Source of the DNA: Sphingobium sp. CECT 9361
GTDB lineage: Bacteria > Pseudomonadota > Alphaproteobacteria > Sphingomonadales > Sphingomonadaceae
Direction: 5' to 3'
DNA length: 64,000 bases
NCBI RefSeq assembly: GCF_918741285.1
Contig: NZ_CAKKNC010000002.1
Coordinates: 62,001 to 126,000, forward strand
The position numbers were made by a program, and so were the translations under genes. Shown here in pieces: positions 1-9,052 of the stretch (within the stretch, counting starts at the first letter, position 1; every line of letters begins with the position of its first letter). A model generated the notes under the pieces. The model made no database searches and was not told the origin of the DNA. It worked only from the letters and a program-made list of their open reading frames with translations.

Positions 1-1017
1 GCAGTCTTCGCGCACCAGCTTGCAGCCTGAAGTGGCTTCAAGTGTCTGGCAGTCCTGGGCCTCAGTGAACTGCGCGCAGCTGTAATTGCGGCTCCACGCC
101 CAGCACGGCTGCGTCACGGCGATGCCATCGACGATGCGGGTCACCGGATCGCTGTCCGTGCACGTCTCGGTGTCTTGCTGGCACGAGGTATCAGCCGCGA
201 GACCAGCACACTGGCTTTCATCGCGCGTGGTCGTGACGACGTTCTCGCCTGTCACCGTGTGGGGCGTCGCGCCATCGACCGGCACCGTGCAACTAACGAG
301 ATCGACCCTTAGATTGCCCGAGTTACAGCCCCAGTAGATCCCGAAATAGGGGTCGCACAGATTGATCGGATAGGACTGCGTGACCGTGCATTGCGGAGCG
401 GGGTAGCGGTTGCAGTTGTAGACCGAAGCCGGGTCGACCCCGCTACCACCAACACAGTAGTAGCCGTAGACCTGCCGCTGCTCGACACGCGCGGTCAACG
501 TCACGGGGCAGGTCCGTGTTTCCTGTGTTGCGGTATAGCCAACATTGCAGGTCGCCATGTAGCGCGCCGCGGTTCCGCTGGCCGGCGGCAAGGGTACGCA
601 GCGTCCCTGCGAGCCGCCGATGGCCATTCCGCTCGTATAGGCGAGCGGGTCATCGCTGATCACATTGCTGCGCGCGATCGTTGCATCGAGATCCTGCGGC
701 GCAAATCGGGCGCGCCGGTCCATCGAATCCCGCATGGCCTTGTAGCCGGTGTTGGTCGTCGCCTGGCTCGCCGCTTCGCGGCTCATCCGGTCAGGATCGT
801 CGAAGTAACCCGACTGGCTCGGCGTGCCGCCGAAATTGGGGATGCGGCTTGCATCCGGGTTCGTCGTTGCCGCGCTTTGCGCCGAGGCTGCCTTGTCCCG
901 CCCGAAAGCCTTGCCGTCGGCCTTGGCAGCATCGGTTGTGGTTTGGGCGTGGAGCGGGCCGGCGAGGGCGAGCAGAAGCGCGCCCACGCCAGCGAGAGAG
1001 AGGGCTGGTCGTTTCAT
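1..1017 (-). CDS. traN: TraN, F-type conjugation mating-pair stabilisation protein (C-terminus off window)
   Basis: Reading leftward from an ATG at 1017, the frame stays open to the window edge (339 codons seen). It starts with a signal peptide (MKRPALSLAGVGALLLALAG, ending PLHAQ) and then becomes Cys-rich (for example VYGYYC, YNCNRY, TVTQSYPINLCD). TraN is a large outer-membrane, disulfide-bonded protein that stabilises mating pairs, and this Cys-rich N-terminus after trbC is typical. Its ATG overlaps the trbC stop (ATGA), so translation is probably coupled. The C-terminal half, and any traF/traH/traG beyond it, lie left of the window. Confidence 0.88.
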   Translation of the reverse strand, partial: MKRPALSLAGVGALLLALAGPLHAQTTTDAAKADGKAFGRDKAASAQSAATTNPDASRIPNFGGTPSQSGYFDDPDRMSREAASQATTNTGYKAMRDSMDRRARFAPQDLDATIARSNVISDDPLAYTSGMAIGGSQGRCVPLPPASGTAARYMATCNVGYTATQETRTCPVTLTARVEQRQVYGYYCVGGSGVDPASVYNCNRYPAPQCTVTQSYPINLCDPYFGIYWGCNSGNLRVDLVSCTVPVDGATPHTVTGENVVTTTRDESQCAGLAADTSCQQDTETCTDSDPVTRIVDGIAVTQPCWAWSRNYSCAQFTEAQDCQTLEATSGCKLVREDC

Positions 1018-1778
1018 GGAACCTGCCTTTCAAGACGGGCGAGGTGCTGGGCGGCGAGCAAAGCGCCGGGGCCGCCGCCGCGCGCGAAGGTCTCCAGCGC
1101 GTAAGCTGCGCTGACATTGCCGCTCATCCGGTCGTGCGGCGGAACTTGCGTCCGGCAGTCGAACCCGTCGCACAGATCGAAGTCGCTGCTGGTGACGACG
1201 TAGGTGGGAACCGACTCGATCCCGAAGGCGCGGAACAGCCGCGGGTCGATGCCGACGCCGTCCAGCTGCTCGCCGGGCTTGGCAACTTTGGCCAATGCCG
1301 TGGTGAGAGCCTTGACGCTGTTGCCGGGCAGCCCGCGCAAGGCAATAACACCGCCAGCCTTGGTCACGTCGTCGATCATCGCACGCAGCGCTGCAGACGG
1401 CATCGATAGCGAAGCAAAGGCGATGAACCTCGGCGCCTCGCCCATGCCTTCGCTGGTCATGGCGCCGGCATCGGCCACCATCCGGTCAAAATCGAATGCG
1501 CTGGCCTCACCAGGCTTCGTGCTTGCGGCGGCCTCACGCGTGTAGCGGCGAGCGTGCGCCTCGGCCTCGTCGGAGCTGGTCCTCGCCTCCCGCGCGAGTG
1601 CTTCGGCTCTGGCGCGGGCATTGGCGGACAGCGCGTCGGCATCGGGGGCACCAGCACTGGCCCGCGCCCGGATAGCGGCCAGATCGAGGTCCGGTTCGGC
1701 AGTCTGCGCCGAGGCGCCAGCCAAAGCGGCAAGGCTGGAAAGCGACGTGACTACAAAAAGATGAGGAAGTTTGTTCAT
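1014..1778 (-). CDS. trbC: TrbC, F-type T4SS pilus-assembly protein
   Basis: 254 aa from the ATG at 1778; a longer frame is open upstream, but only this start gives a signal peptide (MNKLPHLFVVTSLSSLAALA, then GASAQ). An Ala/Arg-rich helical stretch (about residues 30-90) precedes a TrbC-type thioredoxin-like domain with FIAFASLSMP, GGVIALRGLPGNS and GIESVPTYVVT. F TrbC is a periplasmic protein needed for pilus assembly and associates with TraW and TraU, which lie directly upstream here. It overlaps traU and traN by 4 nt each. Confidence 0.88.
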   Translation of the reverse strand: MNKLPHLFVVTSLSSLAALAGASAQTAEPDLDLAAIRARASAGAPDADALSANARARAEALAREARTSSDEAEAHARRYTREAAASTKPGEASAFDFDRMVADAGAMTSEGMGEAPRFIAFASLSMPSAALRAMIDDVTKAGGVIALRGLPGNSVKALTTALAKVAKPGEQLDGVGIDPRLFRAFGIESVPTYVVTSSDFDLCDGFDCRTQVPPHDRMSGNVSAAYALETFARGGGPGALLAAQHLARLERQVP

Positions 1779-2803
1779 AGCGCACAGCAATTCCGCTTGC
1801 GCCAGACCAGGTAGCCCATGTCCTCGCCAATGGCGGGATAGACCTGGCCTGCCGACATGAAGGTGGTAGAGGCACCAATGGGCGCGCAGGCGTAGCGGCC
1901 CTTGGTCTGCGGATTGGGATTGGTGGCCTGGAAGCGGTACTGCTGCTTGCGCATCACCGGCATCAGGTACTTGCCGCAAAGCCCTTTGCTGCCCATCGTC
2001 CCCCAAGCGACGAGCTCGCGGTGGAGCTTGTAGGAGAAGCGAGCGAGCGCGAGCCGCGACGCCTGCACATGGCCAATCGTTGCCGAGACATTGCCGTTGA
2101 GCGGATACATCGTGCCCTGGCAGCCCGCGCACCAGAACAGTTCATCGGTCGGCAGCTTGGCCGTTGCCGCCACGCAGTCCGCTGCACAGGCGGCAAGCGC
2201 CAAAGGATTGGCGAAGAGGACAGCCTCGGGATTGATGATCGCAGTGAGTTCGCTGTCCTGCCAGAGCGGATCGATCTCGGTGATGTAGAGGATGTCGATC
2301 GAGCCGGACTCGAGGCACAGGAAGTCGGCAACGATCTCCATCCAGTAGACCAGCGGATAGGCATACCAGTGGACATGCCACTGCGAGTTGTACTGGGTGG
2401 CGCCACCGACCGCCGATGGCCCCGCCATCGACTTGAAGCCGATGTCGAACCCCGGATCGAGCTTCATCCCGCCGAGATTCACGAAACACCATGGCTTCAT
2501 GCTGACGTCGGCGAGCCGGACCGGCTCCCAGAACCCCATGGCGATGCCCGGTCGCAAACCGCAGAGGCAAACGGGGAGAGCTGGGTTGCTCGTATCGGGT
2601 CGGCTCGACGGCCAGATCTTCAGGCCACCGATCGAGATCGGGAACAGGCATGACCAGCAGATGTCCGTGATCGGATTGACGAACTTGCCGGTGCAGCGCC
2701 CAGGGCCGGCCGCAGCCTGGGCCGGAGCGGCTGAGATGATATTCATGCTGGCGAGCAGAAGTGCTCCGCAAAGCCATGACAGAAGGCGATGTTTCTTACT
2801 CAT
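1775..2803 (-). CDS. traU: TraU, F-type T4SS protein
   Basis: 342 aa. A signal peptide ends around PAQAAAG, followed by a Cys-rich exported protein (GRCTGKFVNPITDICWSC, WCAGCQGTMYP, CAADCVAA). TraU is a periplasmic protein needed for DNA transfer and pilus assembly in F-type systems, and the length matches the family (about 330 aa). The Cys count fits the need for a DsbC-type isomerase, encoded in the same operon at 8138-9052. It overlaps traW and trbC by 4 nt. Confidence 0.92.
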   Translation of the reverse strand: MSKKHRLLSWLCGALLLASMNIISAAPAQAAAGPGRCTGKFVNPITDICWSCLFPISIGGLKIWPSSRPDTSNPALPVCLCGLRPGIAMGFWEPVRLADVSMKPWCFVNLGGMKLDPGFDIGFKSMAGPSAVGGATQYNSQWHVHWYAYPLVYWMEIVADFLCLESGSIDILYITEIDPLWQDSELTAIINPEAVLFANPLALAACAADCVAATAKLPTDELFWCAGCQGTMYPLNGNVSATIGHVQASRLALARFSYKLHRELVAWGTMGSKGLCGKYLMPVMRKQQYRFQATNPNPQTKGRYACAPIGASTTFMSAGQVYPAIGEDMGYLVWRKRNCCAL

Positions 2804-3447
2804 GACGGCGCACGCTCCTTGAGAGGCACGGGCTGCTCGGTGATGAGGAGCGCGCGGCCCTGCTGCTCGACGGTTGCGGGCACCGCGCGAATGCCGAAGT
2901 GCTTCACCAGGCTGCCGCCCTGATCGAAGTAGAAGCGCCGCTGGCGGGCCTTCATGAGTTCGAGCGGCGCACCCCGCACGAGGACCAGCTTGGCTTTTGT
3001 GCTGGCATAGCGGCGGGTGGCCCAGGCGAGTTGTGCCGGGTCGTCCCCATCGAGAAAGACGAGAGGTGCGCGCAGCGGCACGGTATCGAGCGGATTGACC
3101 CGCGTGCCTGCGGCAATGATGACCCGGCCCTTGTCGTCGGCGATGTCGCGCGGGGCGGTGATCGTCGGATCGAAGCGCCAGCTGCGCAGCGCCGCGGCGA
3201 GGGTAACGCCAGCGACCGGCTCTGGCCGGTTGACCCGGGCGATTGTCCGCCGCTTCAGCTCTTCGTTGAGACGGGCCGTTTCGCCGGTCTTCTCAAGCTG
3301 GGTGAGCCTGGCATGGATCTGCTGAAGCAGGTCCGGTTCGATGACCGGCCATACCGCACCGTGCTGGCCGTAATCGCGAGCCATTGCCTGTGGTGCGATG
3401 GCCAGCGCCAGAGCAGTGGTGCAAACCGGCAGAGTGAGGAGCCTCAC
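2800..3447 (-). CDS. traW: TraW, F-type T4SS pilus-assembly protein
   Basis: 215 aa from the GTG at 3447. The frame is open further upstream, but this GTG overlaps the traF stop (GTGA) and directly precedes a signal peptide (VRLLTLPVCTTALALAIAPQ, then AMARDYG). The body has the TraW pattern: YGQHGAVWPVIEPDLLQQIH near the N-terminus and a C-terminal segment RRFYFDQGGSLVKHFGIRAV with a following VPA. TraW acts in the periplasm with TrbC in pilus assembly. The operon position between traF and traU is typical of sphingomonad F-type loci. Confidence 0.88.
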   Translation of the reverse strand: MRLLTLPVCTTALALAIAPQAMARDYGQHGAVWPVIEPDLLQQIHARLTQLEKTGETARLNEELKRRTIARVNRPEPVAGVTLAAALRSWRFDPTITAPRDIADDKGRVIIAAGTRVNPLDTVPLRAPLVFLDGDDPAQLAWATRRYASTKAKLVLVRGAPLELMKARQRRFYFDQGGSLVKHFGIRAVPATVEQQGRALLITEQPVPLKERAPS

Positions 3448-3968
3448 AGGATCGGCCCCCCGACCCCGAGTATGCGCGGCCCACAGATCCAACCGATCGC
3501 GGCATAGCGGCTGTCAAAGCCATCCTTGTGTTCGCTGGTGACAAAGTAGCAGCCTTTCGGAACGCGCCCCGTAGGCCCAAGCGCCAGCGGTTCGCCGAGG
3601 CGGCTCTCAAGCTTGGCCTTGGCCACGGCCTCACCGTTGACGAAGTAGATGCGGTTTTGCTCGGTGATGATGTCGCCCGGAACACCGCTCACCCGCTTGC
3701 CGAACGGCTTGGGCTTCGCCCCGAAATGCTTGACCAACAAAGGCGAGACGGGTGGGTCGAACAGGATGATGTCCCCGCGATGCACGGGTGCCCCCCGCGT
3801 GACCCAGATGGCCCAGTAGGGCAGGCTGGGGCTCACATTGATCATAAGCGCATGGCCCTGCGCGAAGGCGGCAAGCGAGGAGAGCGCCAGTGCCCCGGCG
3901 CCGAGCCCGCCCCAAAGCACGAGCCGGCGCGCCGAAGTTGAGCGGATAAAGAGATCAGCGGGCTGCAT
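3444..3968 (-). CDS. traF: TraF-type signal peptidase (S26 family) of the conjugation operon
   Basis: 174 aa from the ATG at 3968, overlapping the trbI 3' end by 14 nt. One N-terminal membrane segment (about residues 14-35) is followed by the S26 signature NVSPSLPYW, with the likely nucleophile Ser48, and GKRVSGVPGDI, with the likely general base Lys91. The end, DGFDSRYAAIGWI, matches S26 box E. TraF-type peptidases mature pilins and other exported transfer proteins at the inner membrane, so TraA (12035-12364) is the expected substrate. This is the S26 peptidase, not the thioredoxin-like F TraF. Confidence 0.87.
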   Translation of the reverse strand: MQPADLFIRSTSARRLVLWGGLGAGALALSSLAAFAQGHALMINVSPSLPYWAIWVTRGAPVHRGDIILFDPPVSPLLVKHFGAKPKPFGKRVSGVPGDIITEQNRIYFVNGEAVAKAKLESRLGEPLALGPTGRVPKGCYFVTSEHKDGFDSRYAAIGWICGPRILGVGGPIL

Positions 3969-4362
3969 TGGGCGTGGCTCCCATGCGGCGCACGACGTCG
4001 GCACGCACAGACCCGGTCAGGTCCGGTGTGCTCCCGGCGACCACTGCTTCGGCAACCAGAACTGTCCGGCCTTTGCGTCCGAGCTTCTGCACCGAGGCTT
4101 CTACGGCCTTGAGGTAGGCCTGGACGCGCAATCTGGTTTCTTCCGGCGGCCGACCGGCACGCGCTTCAGCCTCGATGAAGTCGCCCATGATCCGGCTCAG
4201 CTGAACCGTGACGACCTCGCGCTTTTCCAGCTCAAGCAGCTTGTCCGTCGCCCAGACACCCCACAGAACCTGACCGATCATGCCCGCGCCGACCACGACG
4301 GCGGTGAGATTGATCGATGTAAGTCGCCAGCGCAGGCGCGATGTTGCCAGAATGTTCTTCAC
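3955..4362 (-). CDS. trbI: TrbI-like F-type T4SS accessory protein
   Basis: 135 aa from the GTG at 4362, which overlaps the stop of the upstream gene (GTGA); longer upstream starts give a basic, uncharacteristic N-terminus. One membrane helix (SINLTAVVVGAGMIGQVLWG, about residues 14-35) is followed by a helical periplasmic domain (KLLELEKREVVTVQLSRIMG; AYLKAVEASVQKLGRKG). Small bitopic proteins at this position are called TrbI in F-type systems and influence pilus extension and retraction. The assignment rests on size, topology and position. Confidence 0.72.
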   Translation of the reverse strand: MKNILATSRLRWRLTSINLTAVVVGAGMIGQVLWGVWATDKLLELEKREVVTVQLSRIMGDFIEAEARAGRPPEETRLRVQAYLKAVEASVQKLGRKGRTVLVAEAVVAGSTPDLTGSVRADVVRRMGATPNAAR

Positions 4363-4751
4363 AGCTTTTCTCCCGAGAGTTCGCGGTCGAGGTCGCGGAT
4401 GAAGCGCGGCATGCGCCACACGACGACGAGCGTCGCGAGACCGATCAGAACGAACTTGCACTGGCCGAGGAAGGTCACGCGCCGTGCGAGGTCGGCCGCC
4501 AGGAAGCGGTCACCGAGATTGGCGACATGGGCGAAGAAGGCATCGGGATTGCCGCCCGACAACAGCAGGAAGAACAGCAGCGGCAGGCCCAGCGCCATCA
4601 GGTAGGATGAGCCGAGAAACAGGCAGCCGCGAAGCAGAATGTAGCAGCCATCGGCCATGCGCGAGCGCAAGGTGTGGACTGGCTGGCTGACGGGCTGTTC
4701 GTCTTCGGACGGGTCGGTCCGGTCGAAGGGGGTGACGAGGTGGAGAGGCAT
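4359..4751 (-). CDS. Inner-membrane protein of unknown function in the transfer operon
   Basis: 130 aa with a polar N-terminus (about 30 residues) and two or three hydrophobic helices (GCYILLRGCLFLGSSYLMAL; LPLLFFLLLSGG; FVLIGLATLVVVW), ending in a basic tail. I recognise no named family. It sits between traC and trbI, overlaps trbI by 4 nt and follows traC by 29 nt, so it is almost certainly co-transcribed. An accessory role at the inner-membrane T4SS platform is inferred from position only. Confidence 0.75.
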   Translation of the reverse strand: MPLHLVTPFDRTDPSEDEQPVSQPVHTLRSRMADGCYILLRGCLFLGSSYLMALGLPLLFFLLLSGGNPDAFFAHVANLGDRFLAADLARRVTFLGQCKFVLIGLATLVVVWRMPRFIRDLDRELSGEKL

Positions 4752-4780
4752 GGAGACAGGGATCCTTTGGTGATGGGGTG

Positions 4781-7327
4781 TCAGCGGGTGGGATGAGCGA
4801 TGCGCTCGATGGCATCGGCGAGCTGGTGCCCGCGCGCGATCTCGGCATCGATGGCGGCAAAGGTCTGGGGCGAACTCGAGAAGAGCGTTGCCGAATAGTC
4901 ATCGAGCACGAGCCGCCCGATCGCCTCGGTCTCCGGCCCCTTGATGAACACCTCGGAATAGTCGCTCCCGGAGCGCTTGAGACTGCGGATCAGCGTCTCG
5001 GTGCGATCGTCCATATCGAGGCGCTTGCTCGCCTTGAAATCGGCGATCGTCTCCGGCTTCTGCTGCAGGATCAGCATCCAGTCGCTGTTCTCGAGCGCCG
5101 CCGTCGCCCCGTCCGACTTGTAGTAGTCGTTGAGCGACTGGGTAGCGGTCGCCAGCGCGCCGCCATACTTGCGGCAGGTGCGGGCGTAGGTTTCGACGAA
5201 TTCACCCATCGAACCGCCCTTGAGCATCGACCAGGCTTCATCGATCAGCAGAAGCTTGCGCAGTGACCTCGGGCTTCGCGTCATGGCCTGGCTGGTCATG
5301 AACATGATGGCTGAGAGCACGACGCTGCGCAGATCCTCCCGGCTCGCGAGGTCGGACATCTCGAAGACCGTGAAGTCCGCATCGAGGTCGAGGCTTGCCT
5401 GGCCTTCGAAGAAGGCACCGTAAGTTCCGCCCGCCATGTAGGGGGCAAGCGCGGTTGCGATGTCAGCGGCAGTGTCATGGCCGAGACCGGCCAGCATCTC
5501 GCCGACGGTCGTGACCGTGGCAGCCGCGCCGTGCTGCGCCCAGACGAGGTTGACCGCCCGGTCAATCAATCCGCGCTCGGTATCCGTCAGCTTCGCGCTG
5601 TGGCGAGCCATTTGCCCGACGATGGCCTTGATCATCCCGAAGCAGTCGAGGCGGTAGTCCTCGTCTTCGGCGGCGCGGGTCGCATCGATCATCGAGAACG
5701 GGTTGAGGCAGAAGCCCGCTGCAATCGTGAACTCGACAAAGCGGCCGCCCTGCAGCTTGACCGAGTGCTCGAAGCTGCGGCCATCGTCGATCACGACCAC
5801 CTGTGCGCCGGCACCGCGCAGCGCGGCGCACATCTCCTGGAGCAGTACTGACTTCCCCGATCCCGACTTGCCGCAGATCGCGACATTGTGGTTGCCGGCC
5901 TCGTTCTCGAACGGGGACCAGAAGAAGGGCTGGCCGCGCCGCCCGACGAACAGCAGGTGGGGGAGGGCGCTGCCGAGATACTCGCCCTGCATGGGCGCGA
6001 TATTGGCGGCGGTCGTCGACAACACGGTCTTGAACCGCTTTAGCCGTTCCATGTCGGTGCCGAGCCCGTCAGCCAGGGTGAGCGGCATCGCGGCGAGCAA
6101 TCCCTGGATCTGGAGGTAGCGCTCGTCGGTAAGGTCCCAGCCCGCCGCCTTGTAGATCGATTTGATCGCGCGTTCGTGGCGATCTCCCTGGCCCAGCGGT
6201 GAATAGGTCGTGACACCGTAGAAGACCCGCACGAGACGGCGGCCTTCCTGGAGCTCGGCCTGAACATGCTGCCACTCGGCGGCCTGTTCGCCGATCCGAG
6301 GCAGGAACCGCGCGCTGCGGGTTCCGGCGAGGCTGGTCGTCCGCATGAACTTGAATCCGGCCTTCGCCGATGCAGCCTCCTGATCCGGATAGACGAGACA
6401 CAGCATGGTGGCGGCGGGGCAGGGGAAGCGCAGCTTGTCGGTGAACAGGTCGCCGATCAACCGCGCGCATTCCCACGGGGCCCAGCGCGATGGCATGTTG
6501 CGTACGGCAAAATGCCGGACATCGAAGGCATCGGGATAGACGGTCCCGATCTCGGGCACGCCGTCATTGACCTTGCCAGTGGGACGGAAACGCTCGGTCA
6601 CGAGCCGCATGCGATCTTCAGCCACCACCAGTTCGATGTCGTGGCGGATCGCCTGGGCGGCGATTGGATCATTCGGGTTGTAGGGCACCGCATCGTCCTG
6701 CGGGGCGGTGGTGGGCGAAGTCAGATCATCGATGACAGCGATGAGCGCTTCCGGCCCGACTTCGACCACGCCGAGATTGAGCGACTTGAGCATCGCCACC
6801 AGGCCGTCGCGGGTCTGCTTGAGATCCTCATTGCTGACCGACTTGGAGGTCGGCACTCCGACCGAGACGATCACCTGGTGATGCCGCGCATGGAAGGGCG
6901 CGTCCGGCGAGCCGGACTCCCATACGAGCGAATAGAGCCGCCGCGCACGGTGCCGGGCAATTGCCTCGTACACGCCGCCCTGGATGTAGCGTGGGGCGAA
7001 CCACGGGGCGATGATCCTGCTGATGCGCGGGCTTGCAAGGTGGAGTACCTGAAGGCAGGCGCCTGCTGGCAGTCCTTCCGAGAAGAACTGTCCCAGGATT
7101 TCCCCGGTGCGCTCGTCGGCTCCGATCAGCGGCGTAACCGAGAGGACAAAGCCCTTCGATCGTGCGTTGAAGTAAAGGCGGGTTGCCGGATCATAGACCC
7201 GGTAGGGGAGCCAGTCGGAGAGCATATCGACCATGAGCTGCGGACGGGCTTTGTCGGCGTGTTCGGCATCACCCAGCAATCCGCTGAGCAGCCGATCGAC
7301 GACGGTCTTGAGTTGTTCGGCCATCAC
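4781..7327 (-). CDS. traC: TraC, T4SS ATPase (VirB4-like)
   Basis: 848 aa, the usual length. Walker A lies at about residues 482-492 (CGKSGSGKSVLL) and Walker B near 694 (KLLLIDEAWSML). The N-terminal TraC domain holds RLYFNARSKGFVLSVTPLIG, and the C-terminal part has ALATATQSLNDYY. The protein is a cytoplasmic or peripheral-membrane ATPase that energises pilus assembly and transfer. The likely start is the GTG at 7327, which overlaps the traV stop (GTGA); an ATG follows at 7324. All catalytic motifs are intact. Confidence 0.95.
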   Translation of the reverse strand: MMAEQLKTVVDRLLSGLLGDAEHADKARPQLMVDMLSDWLPYRVYDPATRLYFNARSKGFVLSVTPLIGADERTGEILGQFFSEGLPAGACLQVLHLASPRISRIIAPWFAPRYIQGGVYEAIARHRARRLYSLVWESGSPDAPFHARHHQVIVSVGVPTSKSVSNEDLKQTRDGLVAMLKSLNLGVVEVGPEALIAVIDDLTSPTTAPQDDAVPYNPNDPIAAQAIRHDIELVVAEDRMRLVTERFRPTGKVNDGVPEIGTVYPDAFDVRHFAVRNMPSRWAPWECARLIGDLFTDKLRFPCPAATMLCLVYPDQEAASAKAGFKFMRTTSLAGTRSARFLPRIGEQAAEWQHVQAELQEGRRLVRVFYGVTTYSPLGQGDRHERAIKSIYKAAGWDLTDERYLQIQGLLAAMPLTLADGLGTDMERLKRFKTVLSTTAANIAPMQGEYLGSALPHLLFVGRRGQPFFWSPFENEAGNHNVAICGKSGSGKSVLLQEMCAALRGAGAQVVVIDDGRSFEHSVKLQGGRFVEFTIAAGFCLNPFSMIDATRAAEDEDYRLDCFGMIKAIVGQMARHSAKLTDTERGLIDRAVNLVWAQHGAAATVTTVGEMLAGLGHDTAADIATALAPYMAGGTYGAFFEGQASLDLDADFTVFEMSDLASREDLRSVVLSAIMFMTSQAMTRSPRSLRKLLLIDEAWSMLKGGSMGEFVETYARTCRKYGGALATATQSLNDYYKSDGATAALENSDWMLILQQKPETIADFKASKRLDMDDRTETLIRSLKRSGSDYSEVFIKGPETEAIGRLVLDDYSATLFSSSPQTFAAIDAEIARGHQLADAIERIAHPTR

Positions 7328-8133
7328 TTGGGTTCCTTGGGCTGCGAGGTGCTGACGATCGGCTGTTCGCCGGTTCTGACTGACGGGCGGATTGCGGCCT
7401 TTGCGGCTTCAATCGCCGCTGCGCTCGGGAACACCGGAGCGCTCTGCCCCGCCTCAGGCCGAGGGGCTCGATCACGCGGGGGAGGCGACGTGTCGAACCC
7501 CTCGACCGCCGGTGCCTTGGCACCGGCAACGGCCTCGCGCGCCGTGGAGGGGAGGACCAGCGGCGAGGCATCTGAAGTTTCGTTGAAGGGACTGGGGGCA
7601 TCGGCGCCCGAGATGCCGCCAGCCTGACCCGCGTCGTCGCGTGCAGACGAGAAGGGCGACGCCTCGTCAGGTACGTTCGGGTCTCCCTCCGCGCCGTCCG
7701 GTGCAGGGGCTCTCCGAGCGGCTTTCAGCTGCCGACGGACCTGGCGCATCAGGGATCCGCCCTGGTCCTCACCCGCCTTGCGGCGCAGCTCGGTGGCCCA
7801 GCGTGGATTTTCGACGACGGTCCAGGCGACCGCTTCGTCATGCAGCGTTCCAGCTTCATCGACATGAGCGGGGAAGACGACGCGCAAGGTGCGTTCCGCC
7901 GTGCGGCTGGTGTCGGCATCCACGACGCCTGACCTCTGCCGCGCGTCAGCATGGAGCAGCGTGCCGTTCGACAGATTGTCCGTCGCCTTGGCATCGATGA
8001 CGTGAGCCGGTGCGCAGTCGCCCTTCGGCGCGCGGCAGGTGAAATCGCCCTCGACGTTGGTGCCGAACGTGGCGCAGCCACTGGCAAGGCCGGCCAGACA
8101 GGCGCAGGCAAGGAGACGTGTCGGAAAACGCAT
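7324..8133 (-). CDS. traV: TraV, outer-membrane core lipoprotein of the T4SS
   Basis: 269 aa from the ATG at 8133, preceded by an AAAGGA ribosome site; a longer frame upstream has no signal. The N-terminus is a lipoprotein signal with lipobox LASGC (MRFPTRLLACACLAGLASGC), then TFGTNVEGDFTCRAPKGDCA, the usual TraV opening with two further Cys. The middle and C-terminus are Pro/Ala/Asp-rich and low-complexity (GDPNVPDEASPFSSARDDAG). TraV, TraK and TraB form the outer-membrane core complex of F-type systems, and all three genes are here. The long disordered tail exceeds that of F TraV (about 170 aa). Confidence 0.88.
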   Translation of the reverse strand: MRFPTRLLACACLAGLASGCATFGTNVEGDFTCRAPKGDCAPAHVIDAKATDNLSNGTLLHADARQRSGVVDADTSRTAERTLRVVFPAHVDEAGTLHDEAVAWTVVENPRWATELRRKAGEDQGGSLMRQVRRQLKAARRAPAPDGAEGDPNVPDEASPFSSARDDAGQAGGISGADAPSPFNETSDASPLVLPSTAREAVAGAKAPAVEGFDTSPPPRDRAPRPEAGQSAPVFPSAAAIEAAKAAIRPSVRTGEQPIVSTSQPKEPK

Positions 8134-8137
8134 GGGT

Positions 8138-9052
8138 CTATCCTTTGGGAGCAGGGGTGGTGGCCAGGGAGGGGTCAGTGCGCAGGAAGTCCCGGAGCAC
8201 AGCGGCAGGCCGGAAGCCTTCGAGAACGGCGCCATCGGCGGGGCGCACGATCACAGGCGTGCCGCCAAAACCGTGGGCCCGCGCGAAGGCCTCGTTGGTA
8301 TCGAGCCCGCTCGTGTCGCAGGGTTTGGGATTGGCGAGCGCCAGACCCGAATAGGCCATATGCAGCGCCAGCTCAGGCCGCGGCGAGCACAGCACCCGTT
8401 CGGCATCGCGCCGGCTTTCCGCCCCGAAGATCGAGATCGGCCGCTCTTCGACCCGCGCTCCGATCGCCTTCAATTCGGCCTCGAGCTTCTTGCAATAGCC
8501 GCAGTGGAAGTCTGAAAAGACGACGACACGCGGACCGTTGGCAGGACCCCAGGTGATCGCGCCTTTGGCGGGAAGATTGCCGAGCGGGACATGGCGCGGC
8601 GGGGTGTTCCGGGCTGACGCTGCGGCTGCGCTCGGGCCGCCTCCCGCTTGTGCTTCAGGATTGCTGCGCCGCGCTGCCCCCGCTGCCAACAAGTCCGGAT
8701 TAAGGGCAAGCAAGCGGGCAGCCGTCAGATCCTGACGGGCTTCCATGTCGTAGACCCGGCCGATCACCAGATATTTTGCGGCCCGGTCGACGTAGAAGAG
8801 CGTCGACTTGGACGCGACCTCGCACAGGCCGCCAAGGCCCTTGCAATTGATTGCGTCGATCGGCGTCTTGGGCAGGCGCAGCTTGAGCGCCTCTCGAACC
8901 TTTGCCGTGTCCGGAGCGGCAGCGGGGGCAGCAAGGCTTGCCACACCCCATCCCGTCGCAGCCGACACGGCTATGATGGCCGCCAGTCCGGCCGCCGTGC
9001 GCAACCAGCGGCGCCGACGATTGTCCTGCTCGAGGAGAGTATTTTCGATCAT
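8138..9052 (-). CDS. dsbC: DsbC-type disulfide isomerase of the transfer operon
   Basis: 304 aa. A basic N-terminus and one membrane helix (about residues 20-42) precede a DsbC-like dimerisation region (residues 52-105). A Pro/Ala linker (about 125-165) leads to a thioredoxin domain with active site CGYC at 184-187 (FSDFHCGYCKKLEAE) and cis-Pro loop GGTP (263-266). The expected role is disulfide isomerisation in the periplasm for Cys-rich TraN, TraU and TraV. Unlike secreted DsbC it may stay anchored by its N-terminal helix. It overlaps traB by 4 nt and is 4 nt from traV. Confidence 0.88.
   Translation of the reverse strand: MIENTLLEQDNRRRRWLRTAAGLAAIIAVSAATGWGVASLAAPAAAPDTAKVREALKLRLPKTPIDAINCKGLGGLCEVASKSTLFYVDRAAKYLVIGRVYDMEARQDLTAARLLALNPDLLAAGAARRSNPEAQAGGGPSAAAASARNTPPRHVPLGNLPAKGAITWGPANGPRVVVFSDFHCGYCKKLEAELKAIGARVEERPISIFGAESRRDAERVLCSPRPELALHMAYSGLALANPKPCDTSGLDTNEAFARAHGFGGTPVIVRPADGAVLEGFRPAAVLRDFLRTDPSLATTPAPKG

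Noticed and set aside
86-1409. Several plus-strand open frames across traN and trbC
   Set aside because: Arg/Pro/Ala-rich shadows of the minus-strand transfer genes, common in GC-rich DNA.
6266-7627. Plus-strand open frame of 453 codons opposite traC and traV
   Set aside because: It is the antisense of traC, which has all its ATPase motifs; no family similarity in the antisense product.
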